DNA from: Pseudomonadota bacterium
Lineage (GTDB): Bacteria; Pseudomonadota; Gammaproteobacteria; Burkholderiales; Burkholderiaceae_C
NCBI GenBank assembly: GCA_030538085.1
Contig: JAUNUR010000004.1
Coordinates: forward strand, 36,869 to 100,868
Direction of reading: 5' to 3'
DNA: 64,000 nucleotides
Shown here: piece after piece, positions 28,380-35,740 of the stretch
Numbering within the stretch: position 1 is the first letter of the stretch
How the letters are laid out: each line of letters opens with the position of its first letter
Translations under genes and position numbers: made by a program
Notes under the pieces: model-generated
Seen by the model: the letters and a program-made list of their open reading frames with translations, nothing else
What the model was told of the DNA's origin: nothing
The model's database searches: none

Positions 28380-29032
28380 GCGTCCTGCCCGCCCGCCGCC
28401 CCCCCGATGACTCCCCCGCCGACTGGCGCGTGCTGGCGCTGGCCGCCGCGCCACCGTTGGTCGTGTTGACCCTGCGCGTGCTGATGCCCGGCCAGCCCGA
28501 GGGCGACGGCCTGTACCCGCTGGAAGCCGCCTCGATGGTGTCCGACCCCGGCCAGGCTTTCTGGCTGGCGGCGCGGCCGCTGGTGTACGGCGTGCTGGTC
28601 ATCGCCGCCGTGCTGGGCGGCCTGTGGCTGGCCGTGCGCCGCCTGGGCTGGCCGCGCGTGCGCCCGGCGGTGCTGGCGCTGTGGGTGCTGATGTGGGTCG
28701 CCATGGGGGCTTGGCTGGTGACCAGCGAGATGAACCGCGCCGGCCGCCAGCCGCTGCCCGAGCAAGCGGCCAAGGTGCTGCTGTCGCGTGAAATGCAGCC
28801 AACCAAGCGCCGCGCGGGTGGCACCGAGGTGTACTTCGAGCGCCAGGGCGATGCCACGCCGCAGCGCCTGTTCGTCGAGGACGCGCCGGTGGCGGCGTTC
28901 GCGCCCGGCAGCATCGCGCGCCTGCACGCCCACGCTGGCCGCTGGTGGGGCCAGTGGGGTCGGCTGGAGCCGCGGCTGGACTTTTCCAGGCCGCCAGCCA
29001 GCGCCCCCGCGGGCAGCCCCCCGGGCGGATAA
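28376..29032 (+). CDS. Hypothetical inner-membrane protein
   Basis: 218 residues, no family recognised. About three hydrophobic segments are visible (LALAAAPPLVVLTLRVLM, VYGVLVIAAVLGGLWLAV, AVLALWVLMWVAMGAWLV). A soluble C-terminal part follows, with FVEDAPVAAFAPGSIARLHA and a proline-rich tail. It overlaps glyS by four bases (ATGA) and lies nine bases before gmhB, so it is probably cotranscribed with both. Confidence 0.7.
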   Translation: MSVLPARRPPDDSPADWRVLALAAAPPLVVLTLRVLMPGQPEGDGLYPLEAASMVSDPGQAFWLAARPLVYGVLVIAAVLGGLWLAVRRLGWPRVRPAVLALWVLMWVAMGAWLVTSEMNRAGRQPLPEQAAKVLLSREMQPTKRRAGGTEVYFERQGDATPQRLFVEDAPVAAFAPGSIARLHAHAGRWWGQWGRLEPRLDFSRPPASAPAGSPPGG

Positions 29033-29041
29033 TCGCTCTTC

Positions 29042-29644
29042 ATGAAACTCGTCATCGTCGACCGCGACGGCACCATCTGTGTCGAGCGCGACGGCTACAT
29101 CCAGACCCCCGACGAATGGGAGCCGCTGCCCGGCGCGCTGGACGCCATCGCGCGCATCAACCAGGCGGGCTACCACGTGGTCGTCGCCGCCAACATGCCG
29201 GGGCTGGGACGCGGGTTGTTCGACGTGGCGGCGCTCAACGCCATCCAGGCCAAGATGAACAGACAACTGGCCGCCGCCGGCGGGCGGGTGGAGGCCATCT
29301 TCTACTGTCCGCACGCGCCGGGCGAAGGCTGCGGCTGCCGCAAGCCGCTGCCGGGCCTGTTCCTGCAGATCGGCGAGCGCTACAACGTCGATCTGCGTCA
29401 GGTACATGCAGTGGGCGACAGCGTGCGCGACGTGCAGGCCGCCGCCGCCGGGGGCTGCATCCCGCACCTGGTGCTGACGGGCAAGGGCGCGCCGGCACGG
29501 ACCGATCCGCTGCCACCCGAGTTTCCGCACGGCACGCGCGTGCATGCCGACCTGGGCGCCTTCGCCACCGCCTTCGTCGCCGAGGTGGAGGCGCAGCAGG
29601 CCGAGGCCAGGGCCGAAAAGACGATGCCCGCCCCACTGCGGTGA
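29042..29644 (+). CDS. gmhB: D-glycero-beta-D-manno-heptose 1,7-bisphosphate 7-phosphatase (GmhB-like)
   Basis: A 200-residue HAD phosphatase acting in ADP-heptose synthesis for the LPS core. Motif I is VDRDGTI (nucleophile Asp near 7). The zinc-binding loop is CPHAPGEGCGCRKP near 91. HAD motif IV region is AVGDSVRDVQAA near 125. Motif II is odd: the usual TNQSG is replaced by ANMPGLGRG near 59, so the conserved Thr becomes Ala. The protein is otherwise complete, so activity is likely but not certain. It lies just before plsC. Confidence 0.87.
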   Translation: MKLVIVDRDGTICVERDGYIQTPDEWEPLPGALDAIARINQAGYHVVVAANMPGLGRGLFDVAALNAIQAKMNRQLAAAGGRVEAIFYCPHAPGEGCGCRKPLPGLFLQIGERYNVDLRQVHAVGDSVRDVQAAAAGGCIPHLVLTGKGAPARTDPLPPEFPHGTRVHADLGAFATAFVAEVEAQQAEARAEKTMPAPLR

Positions 29645-29712
29645 ATCGCCGACAGCTTCAAAACAAATAGCACCACGCGCTTATCCCACTTTCGCTGAAG
29701 CCCGGAACATCC

Positions 29713-30489
29713 ATGAACCTGATTCGCTCGATCCTGCACATGCTGTGGATGGTGCTCACCGTGATTCCGTGGGCCACCGCCGTGCTGATCGCCGCGCCCT
29801 TCATCAGCGGCACGCGCCTGTATTGGATGTGCGTGGGCTGGCTGGACACGGCCGTGAAGGGCGGCCACTGGATTCTGGGTATCCGCAACCGCGTCACCGG
29901 CTTCGAGAACCTGCCCATCGGCCAGAAAGATCCGGCGGTGCTGCTGGTCAAGCACCAGTCGACCTGGGAAACCTTCTGCATGCCGCCGCTGATGCCGCAC
30001 CCGCTGGCCTACGTATTCAAACGCGAACTGCTGTACGTGCCCTTTTTCGGCTGGGCCATGGCGCGCCTCGACATGATCCATATCGACCGCGGCCGCCGCA
30101 CCGAGGCCTTTGCCAAGGTGGTGCAGCAGGGGCGCCGCCTGCTGGCACAGGGCGTGTGGGTAATCATGTTCCCGGAGGGCACGCGCATGCCGCGCGGCGA
30201 GAAAGGCGTGTACCGCAGCAGCGGCACGCGCCTGGCCATCGAATGCGGCGCGCCGGTGATCCCCATCGCCGTCACCAGTGCCAAGTGCTGGCCGCGCAAG
30301 GCCTTCATCAAGCGGCCCGGCATCGTCGACATCTCCATCGGCCCGGCCATTCCCAGCGTGGGCCGCAAGCCCGACGAACTCATGCGCGAGGTCGAGGCCT
30401 GGATCGAGGCCGAGATGGTGCGGTTGGACCCCGAGGCCTACCCAACGGGAGAGCCCCGGCTGTCGCGGCTGAAGCCGGGCGAAGGCTGA
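29713..30489 (+). CDS. plsC: 1-acyl-sn-glycerol-3-phosphate acyltransferase (PlsC family)
   Basis: A 258-residue membrane enzyme that acylates lysophosphatidic acid to phosphatidic acid. An N-terminal membrane helix (SILHMLWMVLTVIPWATAVL) precedes the acyltransferase motif KHQSTWET near 79, an HX4E form of the usual HX4D. Motif III is FPEGTRMPRGEKG near 155 and motif IV is APVIPIAV near 180. It follows gmhB by 68 bases and precedes the metallopeptidase by 7, so the three envelope genes may form one transcript. Confidence 0.92.
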   Translation: MNLIRSILHMLWMVLTVIPWATAVLIAAPFISGTRLYWMCVGWLDTAVKGGHWILGIRNRVTGFENLPIGQKDPAVLLVKHQSTWETFCMPPLMPHPLAYVFKRELLYVPFFGWAMARLDMIHIDRGRRTEAFAKVVQQGRRLLAQGVWVIMFPEGTRMPRGEKGVYRSSGTRLAIECGAPVIPIAVTSAKCWPRKAFIKRPGIVDISIGPAIPSVGRKPDELMREVEAWIEAEMVRLDPEAYPTGEPRLSRLKPGEG

Positions 30490-30496
30490 CGGCGGC

Positions 30497-31414
30497 ATGA
30501 AGATGCTGCAGCTGGTGCTGGACTTGTTCGGTAGCGAGCTGGCGGCTCCCGCCCCCGGCTCGAAACCTTATCAAGCCACGGATACCGCCTCGCCAACGCC
30601 AGCGGCCACCGAGCCCGCCATCGCGCTGGACGACGCGCTCGCCCCCGCGCACTTCGCTCACCCGCGCGCCAACCGCGCCATCAGCTTCGCCCACGCCCAC
30701 GTGCACTACCAGTTCCGGCGCGGCCAGCGGCGCACCATCGGTTTCGCGGTGGGCGCCGATGGCCTTACCGTCAGCGCGCCGCGCTGGACGCCGCTGACCG
30801 AGGTCGAGGCCGCGCTGCGCGAGAAAGAGCACTGGATCGTCACCAAGCTGGACGAGGCGCGCGCGCGCCACCAGCGCCTTGAAGCCACCCGCATCGACTG
30901 GAAGGAAGGCGCCAGCCTGCCCTTTCTGGGCGAGCCGGTGGTGCTGATGCTCGACCCACGCCAGCGCCATGGCCGAGGCGGTGCCGTGCTGGTGCCGGAC
31001 GAAAGCACCTTGCCCGGCGCGCCGCGAATGGTCTTGCACGTTGGCCTGCCACAAACCGCCACGCCCGAGCAGTTGCGCGACACCGTGCAGGCTTGGCTGA
31101 TGCGGCAGGCACGCCGCGTGTTCACCGCGCGGCTGGACCACTTCGCGCCGCTCTTGAACGTGCGCTGGCGGAAGATGAGTCTGTCCAGCGCTGGCACGCG
31201 CTGGGGCAGCGCCAGCGCCGACGGCTCCATCCGCCTGAACTGGCGCCTGATCCACTTCCGCGAGTCCATCATCGACTACGTGGTGGTGCACGAACTGGCG
31301 CACCTGCGCGAGATGAACCACAGCCCTCGCTTCTGGCAGCACGTGGAAGCCGTGCTGCCCGACTACGCCGAGCGGCGCGGCGCGCTGAAGGAAGAAGTGG
31401 TGCCGCGCTGGTAA
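30497..31414 (+). CDS. YgjP/DUF45-type zinc metallopeptidase
   Basis: 305 residues. The C-terminal half carries VVHELAHLREMNHSPRFW near 265, the HExxH zinc site with a downstream His. It is preceded by RWRKMSLSSAGTRWGSAS, the YgjP signature. The N-terminal 60 residues are low-complexity and proline/alanine-rich, longer than in typical YgjP. Cytoplasmic role is unknown. ATG 30497 follows GGCGGC and no better start is evident. Confidence 0.85.
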   Translation: MKMLQLVLDLFGSELAAPAPGSKPYQATDTASPTPAATEPAIALDDALAPAHFAHPRANRAISFAHAHVHYQFRRGQRRTIGFAVGADGLTVSAPRWTPLTEVEAALREKEHWIVTKLDEARARHQRLEATRIDWKEGASLPFLGEPVVLMLDPRQRHGRGGAVLVPDESTLPGAPRMVLHVGLPQTATPEQLRDTVQAWLMRQARRVFTARLDHFAPLLNVRWRKMSLSSAGTRWGSASADGSIRLNWRLIHFRESIIDYVVVHELAHLREMNHSPRFWQHVEAVLPDYAERRGALKEEVVPRW

Positions 31415-31434
31415 AAGCAATGGAGCGGCTGGCT

Positions 31435-32253
31435 ATGATCCACCGGATGAAAGCTCTCGGCCCTTCGCTGGTTCCGCTGCGTGAGCAGGGTTATGACATC
31501 TTGTTCGTATCCCACGCCGAAGCGATTCTGATCGGCGACTTTCCACAAGTCGTGACTGAACTGGAACAAGCCCTGTTGGCGTTGACGCTGCCAATCACCG
31601 AGATCATCGGTAGCGGAGGCGGCGAAACCCGCTTTACACAACGCTTGCGCCGAGCCCTGACAGCGTTGCAGTGGCCCAAGCACACTTTCGTCATATCGAA
31701 AACAGTGGATGGTGAACCCAGGGAATCGGTATCGCATGAAATTGATCATGTGCGCCGCACAGAACAAGGCGTCGTGGCACTGGAAATCGAATGGAACAAT
31801 AAAGACCCGTTCTTTGATCGCGACCTGGAAAACTTCAAGCGGCTGCACGCCGAAGGCGCCATCAGTGTCGGCATCCTCATCACGCGTGGCGCGTCGCTAC
31901 AGCAACAAATGCGTACGCTGGTTCGCCGCTTTGCCAGCAAACGCGGTATCCAGGACTTCGACGATCTGGCTGCCTGCGGCTATGCTCCCACGCCGAAGCA
32001 GAAGGCAGCCATCCAGCGACGTATCACGCGCGCCATCAATCCGCCTTCGTTCGCCGATGCCTGGACCGACAACTTCGTTGGGAACAAATATGGCCAAGCC
32101 ACTACCCATTGGGACAAACTGATGGCGCGGGTACAACGTGGCGTGGGCAACCCCTGTCCCCTGCTTCTCATTGGTCTACCCGACTCCATCGTGCAATTCG
32201 ACGAAGGGCGGATTGATGTGCTGGAGGAAAGCGAAGTACCGGCCAGTTCCTGA
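31435..32253 (+). CDS. BglII/BstYI-family type II restriction endonuclease
   Basis: 272 residues. The central block LEIEWNNKDPFFDRDLENF, followed by GILITRGASL, is the pattern of the BglII/BstYI nuclease family, in which an acidic E-x-E/Q pair and an upstream Asp bind metal. The upstream Asp is in HEIDHVRR. By family it should cut a site with a GATC core, but specificity cannot be read from sequence. Starts at 31420, 31435 and 31447 are possible; 31435 has GGAG nine bases upstream. GC content drops compared with the flanks. It converges with the methyltransferase 24 bases away. Confidence 0.8.
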   Translation: MIHRMKALGPSLVPLREQGYDILFVSHAEAILIGDFPQVVTELEQALLALTLPITEIIGSGGGETRFTQRLRRALTALQWPKHTFVISKTVDGEPRESVSHEIDHVRRTEQGVVALEIEWNNKDPFFDRDLENFKRLHAEGAISVGILITRGASLQQQMRTLVRRFASKRGIQDFDDLAACGYAPTPKQKAAIQRRITRAINPPSFADAWTDNFVGNKYGQATTHWDKLMARVQRGVGNPCPLLLIGLPDSIVQFDEGRIDVLEESEVPASS

Positions 32254-32268
32254 CCGGGCTGGCGCATC
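32253..32268 (+). repeat. 16-bp direct repeat, left copy flanking the methyltransferase
   Basis: ACCGGGCTGGCGCATC begins in the nuclease stop codon and lies just after the methyltransferase 3' end. The identical 16 bases recur at 32983-32998 on the other side of the methyltransferase gene. Confidence 0.85.
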
Positions 32269-32277
32269 CGGGAGACC

Positions 32278-32949
32278 TTAATCCGCCAGCAGAGGCGTCT
32301 GCGTCAGATGCTGACGCGAGTGGTGTGCGTAGGTCGGCCAAGTTGGAACGTAGTCCTCGGTCGCCTGGTTGCCCCAAATAGTCCAGCCCGGACGCTCGCC
32401 GCGCGCGAACAGCTCCAAGTAGGGACCAGGACTGCAGCTTTCAATCAAAGGATATTGCTCGTCGGGTTTGCGCGAATGCTCGCGCTTGCGCGTGCTCATG
32501 ATGTTGACTTGGGTCCGGCCCGCTTGCAGTGTGCGTGCGTTGCGGCCACGCACGCCAAACAGCAACAGCTCGGTGACGTTGCGAAAGTAAAAGCCCACGC
32601 CACGCCCGTCGGGGCCACCATCTTTTCGAATTTTCTGCCAGACGATGTTGGATTTGTAGTGAAAACCCCAGGCACGCATGACCGCCAACCCTTCTGGCAG
32701 CAGTGCATTGGGCACCCACAGGTACAGATGAGCCGTTTCTTCAGCGACGCTTTCGACCGGCAATGCCTTGATATCGTCCAGCGTCATGGTGCAGTAACGA
32801 GAAAGGCGCTTGTGCTCAGGCGCGATCTTGCCCGTGCGATTCTGAAACTGCCACGGCGGGTCGGCCAAAATAGTTTTGAAGCGGTGCCCGGCTACCTGCT
32901 CCAGAAAATCCTTGGATGCTTCTGAAACGTGAACATTGCTGGTTTGCAT
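32278..32949 (-). CDS. MT-A70 family adenine methyltransferase of an R-M system
   Basis: 223 residues. The N6-adenine catalytic motif DPPW lies in FKTILADPPWQFQNRTGK near 27. Other MT-A70 blocks are HLYLWVPNALLPEGLAVM, YKSNIVWQKIRKDGGPDG and a SAM-binding region ELFARGERPGW near the end. It should protect the site cut by the convergent nuclease. The frame is open upstream to 33189 through antisense SDR sequence. ATG 32949 or ATG 33000 (inside the direct repeat) could be used, and neither has a strong ribosome site. Confidence 0.88.
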   Translation of the reverse strand: MQTSNVHVSEASKDFLEQVAGHRFKTILADPPWQFQNRTGKIAPEHKRLSRYCTMTLDDIKALPVESVAEETAHLYLWVPNALLPEGLAVMRAWGFHYKSNIVWQKIRKDGGPDGRGVGFYFRNVTELLLFGVRGRNARTLQAGRTQVNIMSTRKREHSRKPDEQYPLIESCSPGPYLELFARGERPGWTIWGNQATEDYVPTWPTYAHHSRQHLTQTPLLAD

Positions 32950-32982
32950 GGGTGCTTTGGAATATGCGTAAAACAAGAGCCC

Positions 32983-32998
32983 ACCGGGCTGGCGCATC
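32983..32998 (+). repeat. 16-bp direct repeat, right copy flanking the methyltransferase
   Basis: Identical to 32253-32268 (ACCGGGCTGGCGCATC). It lies just upstream of the methyltransferase start on the minus strand and includes the alternative start codon region. Confidence 0.85.
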
Positions 32999-33034
32999 AT
33001 ACACAAAACTGGATCTACATACAGTTTTTCGCAT

Positions 33035-33811
33035 TTATCCCCGCGTCCAGGCCACCCCGCCGTCCACCACCAGCGTGCCGCCCACCACGTAGTCGCCGGC
33101 GCGCGAGGCCAGGAAGATCGCCGCGCCGGCCATGTCCTCGGGTTGGCCGATGCGGCCCAGGGGTACGCGCCCGGCCACTTGGCCTTCATGGTCGCGCGCG
33201 TCCTTGTTCATGTTCGACGCGAAGGGGCCGGGCGCGATGGCGCTGACCACGATGCGCTGCGGCGCCAGCTCGATAGCCATGCGCTTGGTCAGGTGGATCA
33301 GGCCGGCCTTGCTGGCGGCGTAGGAATAGGTGTCCCACGGGTTGACGGTGATGCCGTCGATCGACGCGATGTGGATCACCTTGACCAGGTGGTCTGTGGC
33401 GGCGGCCTTGAGCATGGGCGTGAGCGCCTGCGTGAGGAAGAAGGGCGCCTTCATGTTCAGGTCGACCACCTTGTCCCAGCCGCTTTCGGGGAACTCGTTA
33501 TACGGTGCGCCCCAGGCGGCGCCGGCGTTGTTGACCAGGATGTCGAGCGTCTTCTCGTGCTGCTGGTAGGCGGCCACCAGCGCCTGCACGCCCTCCAGCG
33601 TGGAGACATCGCCCGGCAGCGACACGCAGTGGCCCAGCACCGACAGCTCCTTCGCCGTGGCGTCACAGGCGTCGGCCTTGCGCGCCGAGATGTAGACGCG
33701 CGCGCCGGCGCGCACATAGCCCTCGGCGATCATGCGGCCGATGCCACGCGAGCCGCCGGTGATGAGGGCGCTGCGGCCCTGGAGGGAAAACAGTTGTTGG
33801 GGGTCGAGCAT
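33035..33811 (-). CDS. SDR-family NAD(P)-dependent oxidoreductase
   Basis: A 258-residue classical short-chain dehydrogenase. The cofactor motif is TGGSRGIG near 16, NNAG near 92, the catalytic Ser in IASIDGIT near 145 and YSYAASKAG (Tyr-x3-Lys) near 160. It resembles RhlG/3-oxoacyl reductase-type enzymes. The substrate is unknown. ATG 33811 follows a perfect AAGGAGGT. The MBL hydrolase lies upstream on the same strand beyond repeat C1. Confidence 0.9.
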   Translation of the reverse strand: MLDPQQLFSLQGRSALITGGSRGIGRMIAEGYVRAGARVYISARKADACDATAKELSVLGHCVSLPGDVSTLEGVQALVAAYQQHEKTLDILVNNAGAAWGAPYNEFPESGWDKVVDLNMKAPFFLTQALTPMLKAAATDHLVKVIHIASIDGITVNPWDTYSYAASKAGLIHLTKRMAIELAPQRIVVSAIAPGPFASNMNKDARDHEGQVAGRVPLGRIGQPEDMAGAAIFLASRAGDYVVGGTLVVDGGVAWTRG

Positions 33812-33854
33812 GGCGATACCTCCTTGATATGAATAGCCTTGGGCGCTGGTCATG

Positions 33855-33945
33855 CCGCTTCGCGTTTAAAAAAATGACGAATGACCGCGGCTGGCGCCGC
33901 ATGACAAATGACAAAGAATTCATTTGTCATATTGAAAGCGAATAC
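33855..33945 (+). repeat. Dispersed repeat family C, copy C1
   Basis: CCGCTTCGCGTTTAAA, then ATGACGAATGACCGCGGCTG and GCCGCATGACAAATGAC, then CATTTGTCAT and TTGAAAGCGAAT. The same order recurs at 40955-41046 in the same orientation with few differences. Repeated TGACRAATGAC words inside suggest a hairpin-forming element. Confidence 0.8.
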
Positions 33946-33948
33946 CTG

Positions 33949-35013
33949 TCAAGCCGGCGCAAAGCGCCAGATGCCGTCGGCATCACGCTCGCGCCGCAGC
34001 TCGCCCGCATACCAGAGCCGGTGCAGGTGCGCCACCGCCTCGCCCAATGCAAAGGTGGTCTGGTGCAGGTCGAGCGGGCGTTTGAACAGCACGGGCAGCA
34101 CGTCGCAGGCGCACACGGGTCGCTCGCGCGCGGCCTGCATCACCTCGGCCAGCCGGTCGCGGTGGTGTTCGTGCAACTGGCGCAGGCGTTCGTGCAGGCC
34201 GGTGAAGGGCTTGCCGTGCGAGGGCAGCACCAGCACGTCGCCCGGCAGCGGCAGAAAGCGCTCGATGGAGTCAAGGAACAGCGTCAGCGCATCGGCCTCG
34301 GGCTCCATCTCGTACACGCTGACGTTGGTGGAGATGCGCGGCAGCACCATGTCGCCGCTGATCAGCACGTTCAGCGCCTCGCAGTACAGCGCCATGTGCT
34401 CGGGCGCGTGGCCGTAGCCGGCGATGCAGCGCCAGGCCTGGCCGCCGATGGTGATGGTGGCGCAATCCAGCAACCGCACGAAGCTGGGCGGCAGCGCCGG
34501 CACCAGGCCGCGGTAATAGCTCTTGCGGCGGCGGATCTGCTCCAGATCGCCCGCATCCGTCATGCCGTGGCTGGCAAAGTAGTCGGCCAGCCGGTCGCCG
34601 CCAAAGCTGTTGACCACTTCGCTGGCGTAGCGCGCGGCCTGGTAGTCGGTGGCGCTCATCCACAGCTGGGCGTCCCAACGTTCGCACAGCCAGTGGGCCA
34701 GGCCCACGTGGTCGGGGTGCATGTGGGTCACGATCACGCGCAGCACCGGCAGGCCGTCCAGCTCGCGGGCGAAGACCTGCTCCCAGTCGGCGCGCGACTC
34801 AGGGTGGTCGATGCAGGTGTCCACCACCGTCCAGCCGTCGCGGCCGTCGATGCGGTCGCGCAGCAGCCACAGGTTGATGTGATCCAGCGCGAAGGGCAGC
34901 GCCATGCGCAGCCACTTCACGCCCGGCGCGATCTGGATGGCGCCACCACGCGGTGGCAACTGATCGGCCAGCGGGTAGCGCAGGGCGCGTTCAAGTTCGG
35001 CGGCAAGGGACAT
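33949..35013 (-). CDS. MBL-fold metallo-hydrolase
   Basis: 354 residues. The metallo-beta-lactamase metal motif is VTHMHPDHVGLAHW near 117, with later His ligands in CIAGYGHAPEHMAL near 193 and LPSHGKPF near 260. The C-terminal helical part resembles the winged extension of LACTB2-like hydrolases (CDVLPVLFKRPLDLHQTTF). The substrate is unknown, perhaps a thioester or lactone. It is divergent from the MerR gene across a shared operator, so it is a likely MerR target. Confidence 0.88.
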   Translation of the reverse strand: MSLAAELERALRYPLADQLPPRGGAIQIAPGVKWLRMALPFALDHINLWLLRDRIDGRDGWTVVDTCIDHPESRADWEQVFARELDGLPVLRVIVTHMHPDHVGLAHWLCERWDAQLWMSATDYQAARYASEVVNSFGGDRLADYFASHGMTDAGDLEQIRRRKSYYRGLVPALPPSFVRLLDCATITIGGQAWRCIAGYGHAPEHMALYCEALNVLISGDMVLPRISTNVSVYEMEPEADALTLFLDSIERFLPLPGDVLVLPSHGKPFTGLHERLRQLHEHHRDRLAEVMQAARERPVCACDVLPVLFKRPLDLHQTTFALGEAVAHLHRLWYAGELRRERDADGIWRFAPA

Positions 35014-35051
35014 GGCTTGTTCTTCGGCGGCGGTGCGCTACTATGGCGGGC

Positions 35052-35071
35052 GGTTGACGTTCACGTCAACC
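35052..35071. promoter_or_regulatory. MerR-type operator between MBL and MerR genes
   Basis: GGTTGACG-TTCA-CGTCAACC is a perfect 8-bp inverted repeat with a 4-base spacer. It resembles the ACGT-containing palindromes bound by LiuR-like MerR regulators of branched-chain and fatty acid catabolism. It lies 38 bases upstream of the MBL start and 67 bases upstream of the MerR start. Confidence 0.7.
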
Positions 35072-35138
35072 TGAAAACCATTCTATGAAGGAGCCGCGCC
35101 GCGCGCCCAGCACGTGCGCGACAGCCTTGCCGCTCACC

Positions 35139-35582
35139 ATGGCCACCACCTACACCATCAGCGATCTGGCGCGCGAGTTCGACCTGACACCGCGCGCCAT
35201 GCGCTTTTATGAAGACATGGGCCTGCTGCAGCCCGGACGCAGCGGCCCCGGCGGGCGCCAGCGCGTGTACAGCAACCGCGACCGCACGCGCCTGAAACTC
35301 ACCCTGCGCGCCAAGCGTCTGGGTCTATCGCTGACCGAGGCCAAGGAGCTGATCGACATGTACGACAGCCCGCGCGACACCGGGCCGCAGTTGCAGAAGT
35401 TTCTGACCGTGCTGGCCACGCACCGCCGCCAACTGGAGGCGCAACTGGCCGAACTGCAGGCCACGCTGAAGGAAGTGGCCGAGCACGAGCGCGAAGCCCG
35501 TGCGCTGCTGGCGAAATGGGATCAGCCCAGCGTCACGCCGCCCACGGCGGCAGCCAGCAAACGCGCCAAAAGCCGAGGCTGA
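35139..35582 (+). CDS. MerR-family transcriptional regulator
   Basis: 147 residues. The N-terminal winged helix reads TYTISDLAREFDLTPRAMRF with YEDMGLLQPGR after it; RRYSNRD-like QRVYSNRDRTRL and LRAKRLGLSLTEAKELI follow. A coiled coil spans about 75-125 (RRQLEAQLAELQATLKEVAE). It lacks the cysteines of metal sensors. It matches the LiuR-like group that controls acyl-CoA degradation, inferred also from the operator. ATG 35139 is preferred to 35085 on family alignment. Confidence 0.88.
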   Translation: MATTYTISDLAREFDLTPRAMRFYEDMGLLQPGRSGPGGRQRVYSNRDRTRLKLTLRAKRLGLSLTEAKELIDMYDSPRDTGPQLQKFLTVLATHRRQLEAQLAELQATLKEVAEHEREARALLAKWDQPSVTPPTAAASKRAKSRG

Positions 35583-35609
35583 CGCAGGGTCGCCTCGGGG
35601 CCATTTCGG

Positions 35610-35740
35610 TTCCATTTCAAGGCGGCAATCACCGTCATCCCGGCGAGGGCCAGGAGAGTCATGTTTCGCCGCGCGCGCCGTCTGGATTCAGGCCTTCGCC
35701 GGAATGACGAGGCAATGCGGCTTTGATCTGGAATTGGAAT
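35610..35740 (+). repeat. Dispersed repeat family A, full copy A4
   Basis: Runs from TTCCATTTCAAGGCGGCAAT through ACCGTCATCCCGGCGAGG, CCGTCTGGATTCAGGCCTTC and GGAATGACGAGGCAATGCGG to TTTGATCTGGAATTGGAAT. The ends form imperfect inverted repeats. It abuts the rtcA stop codon. Other copies lie at 241, 2078, 15131 and 54691. Confidence 0.8.

Noticed and set aside
32950-33189. N-terminal extension of the methyltransferase frame
   Set aside because: Trp/Ala-rich translation overlapping the SDR gene 3' end in another frame; family alignment starts near 32949.
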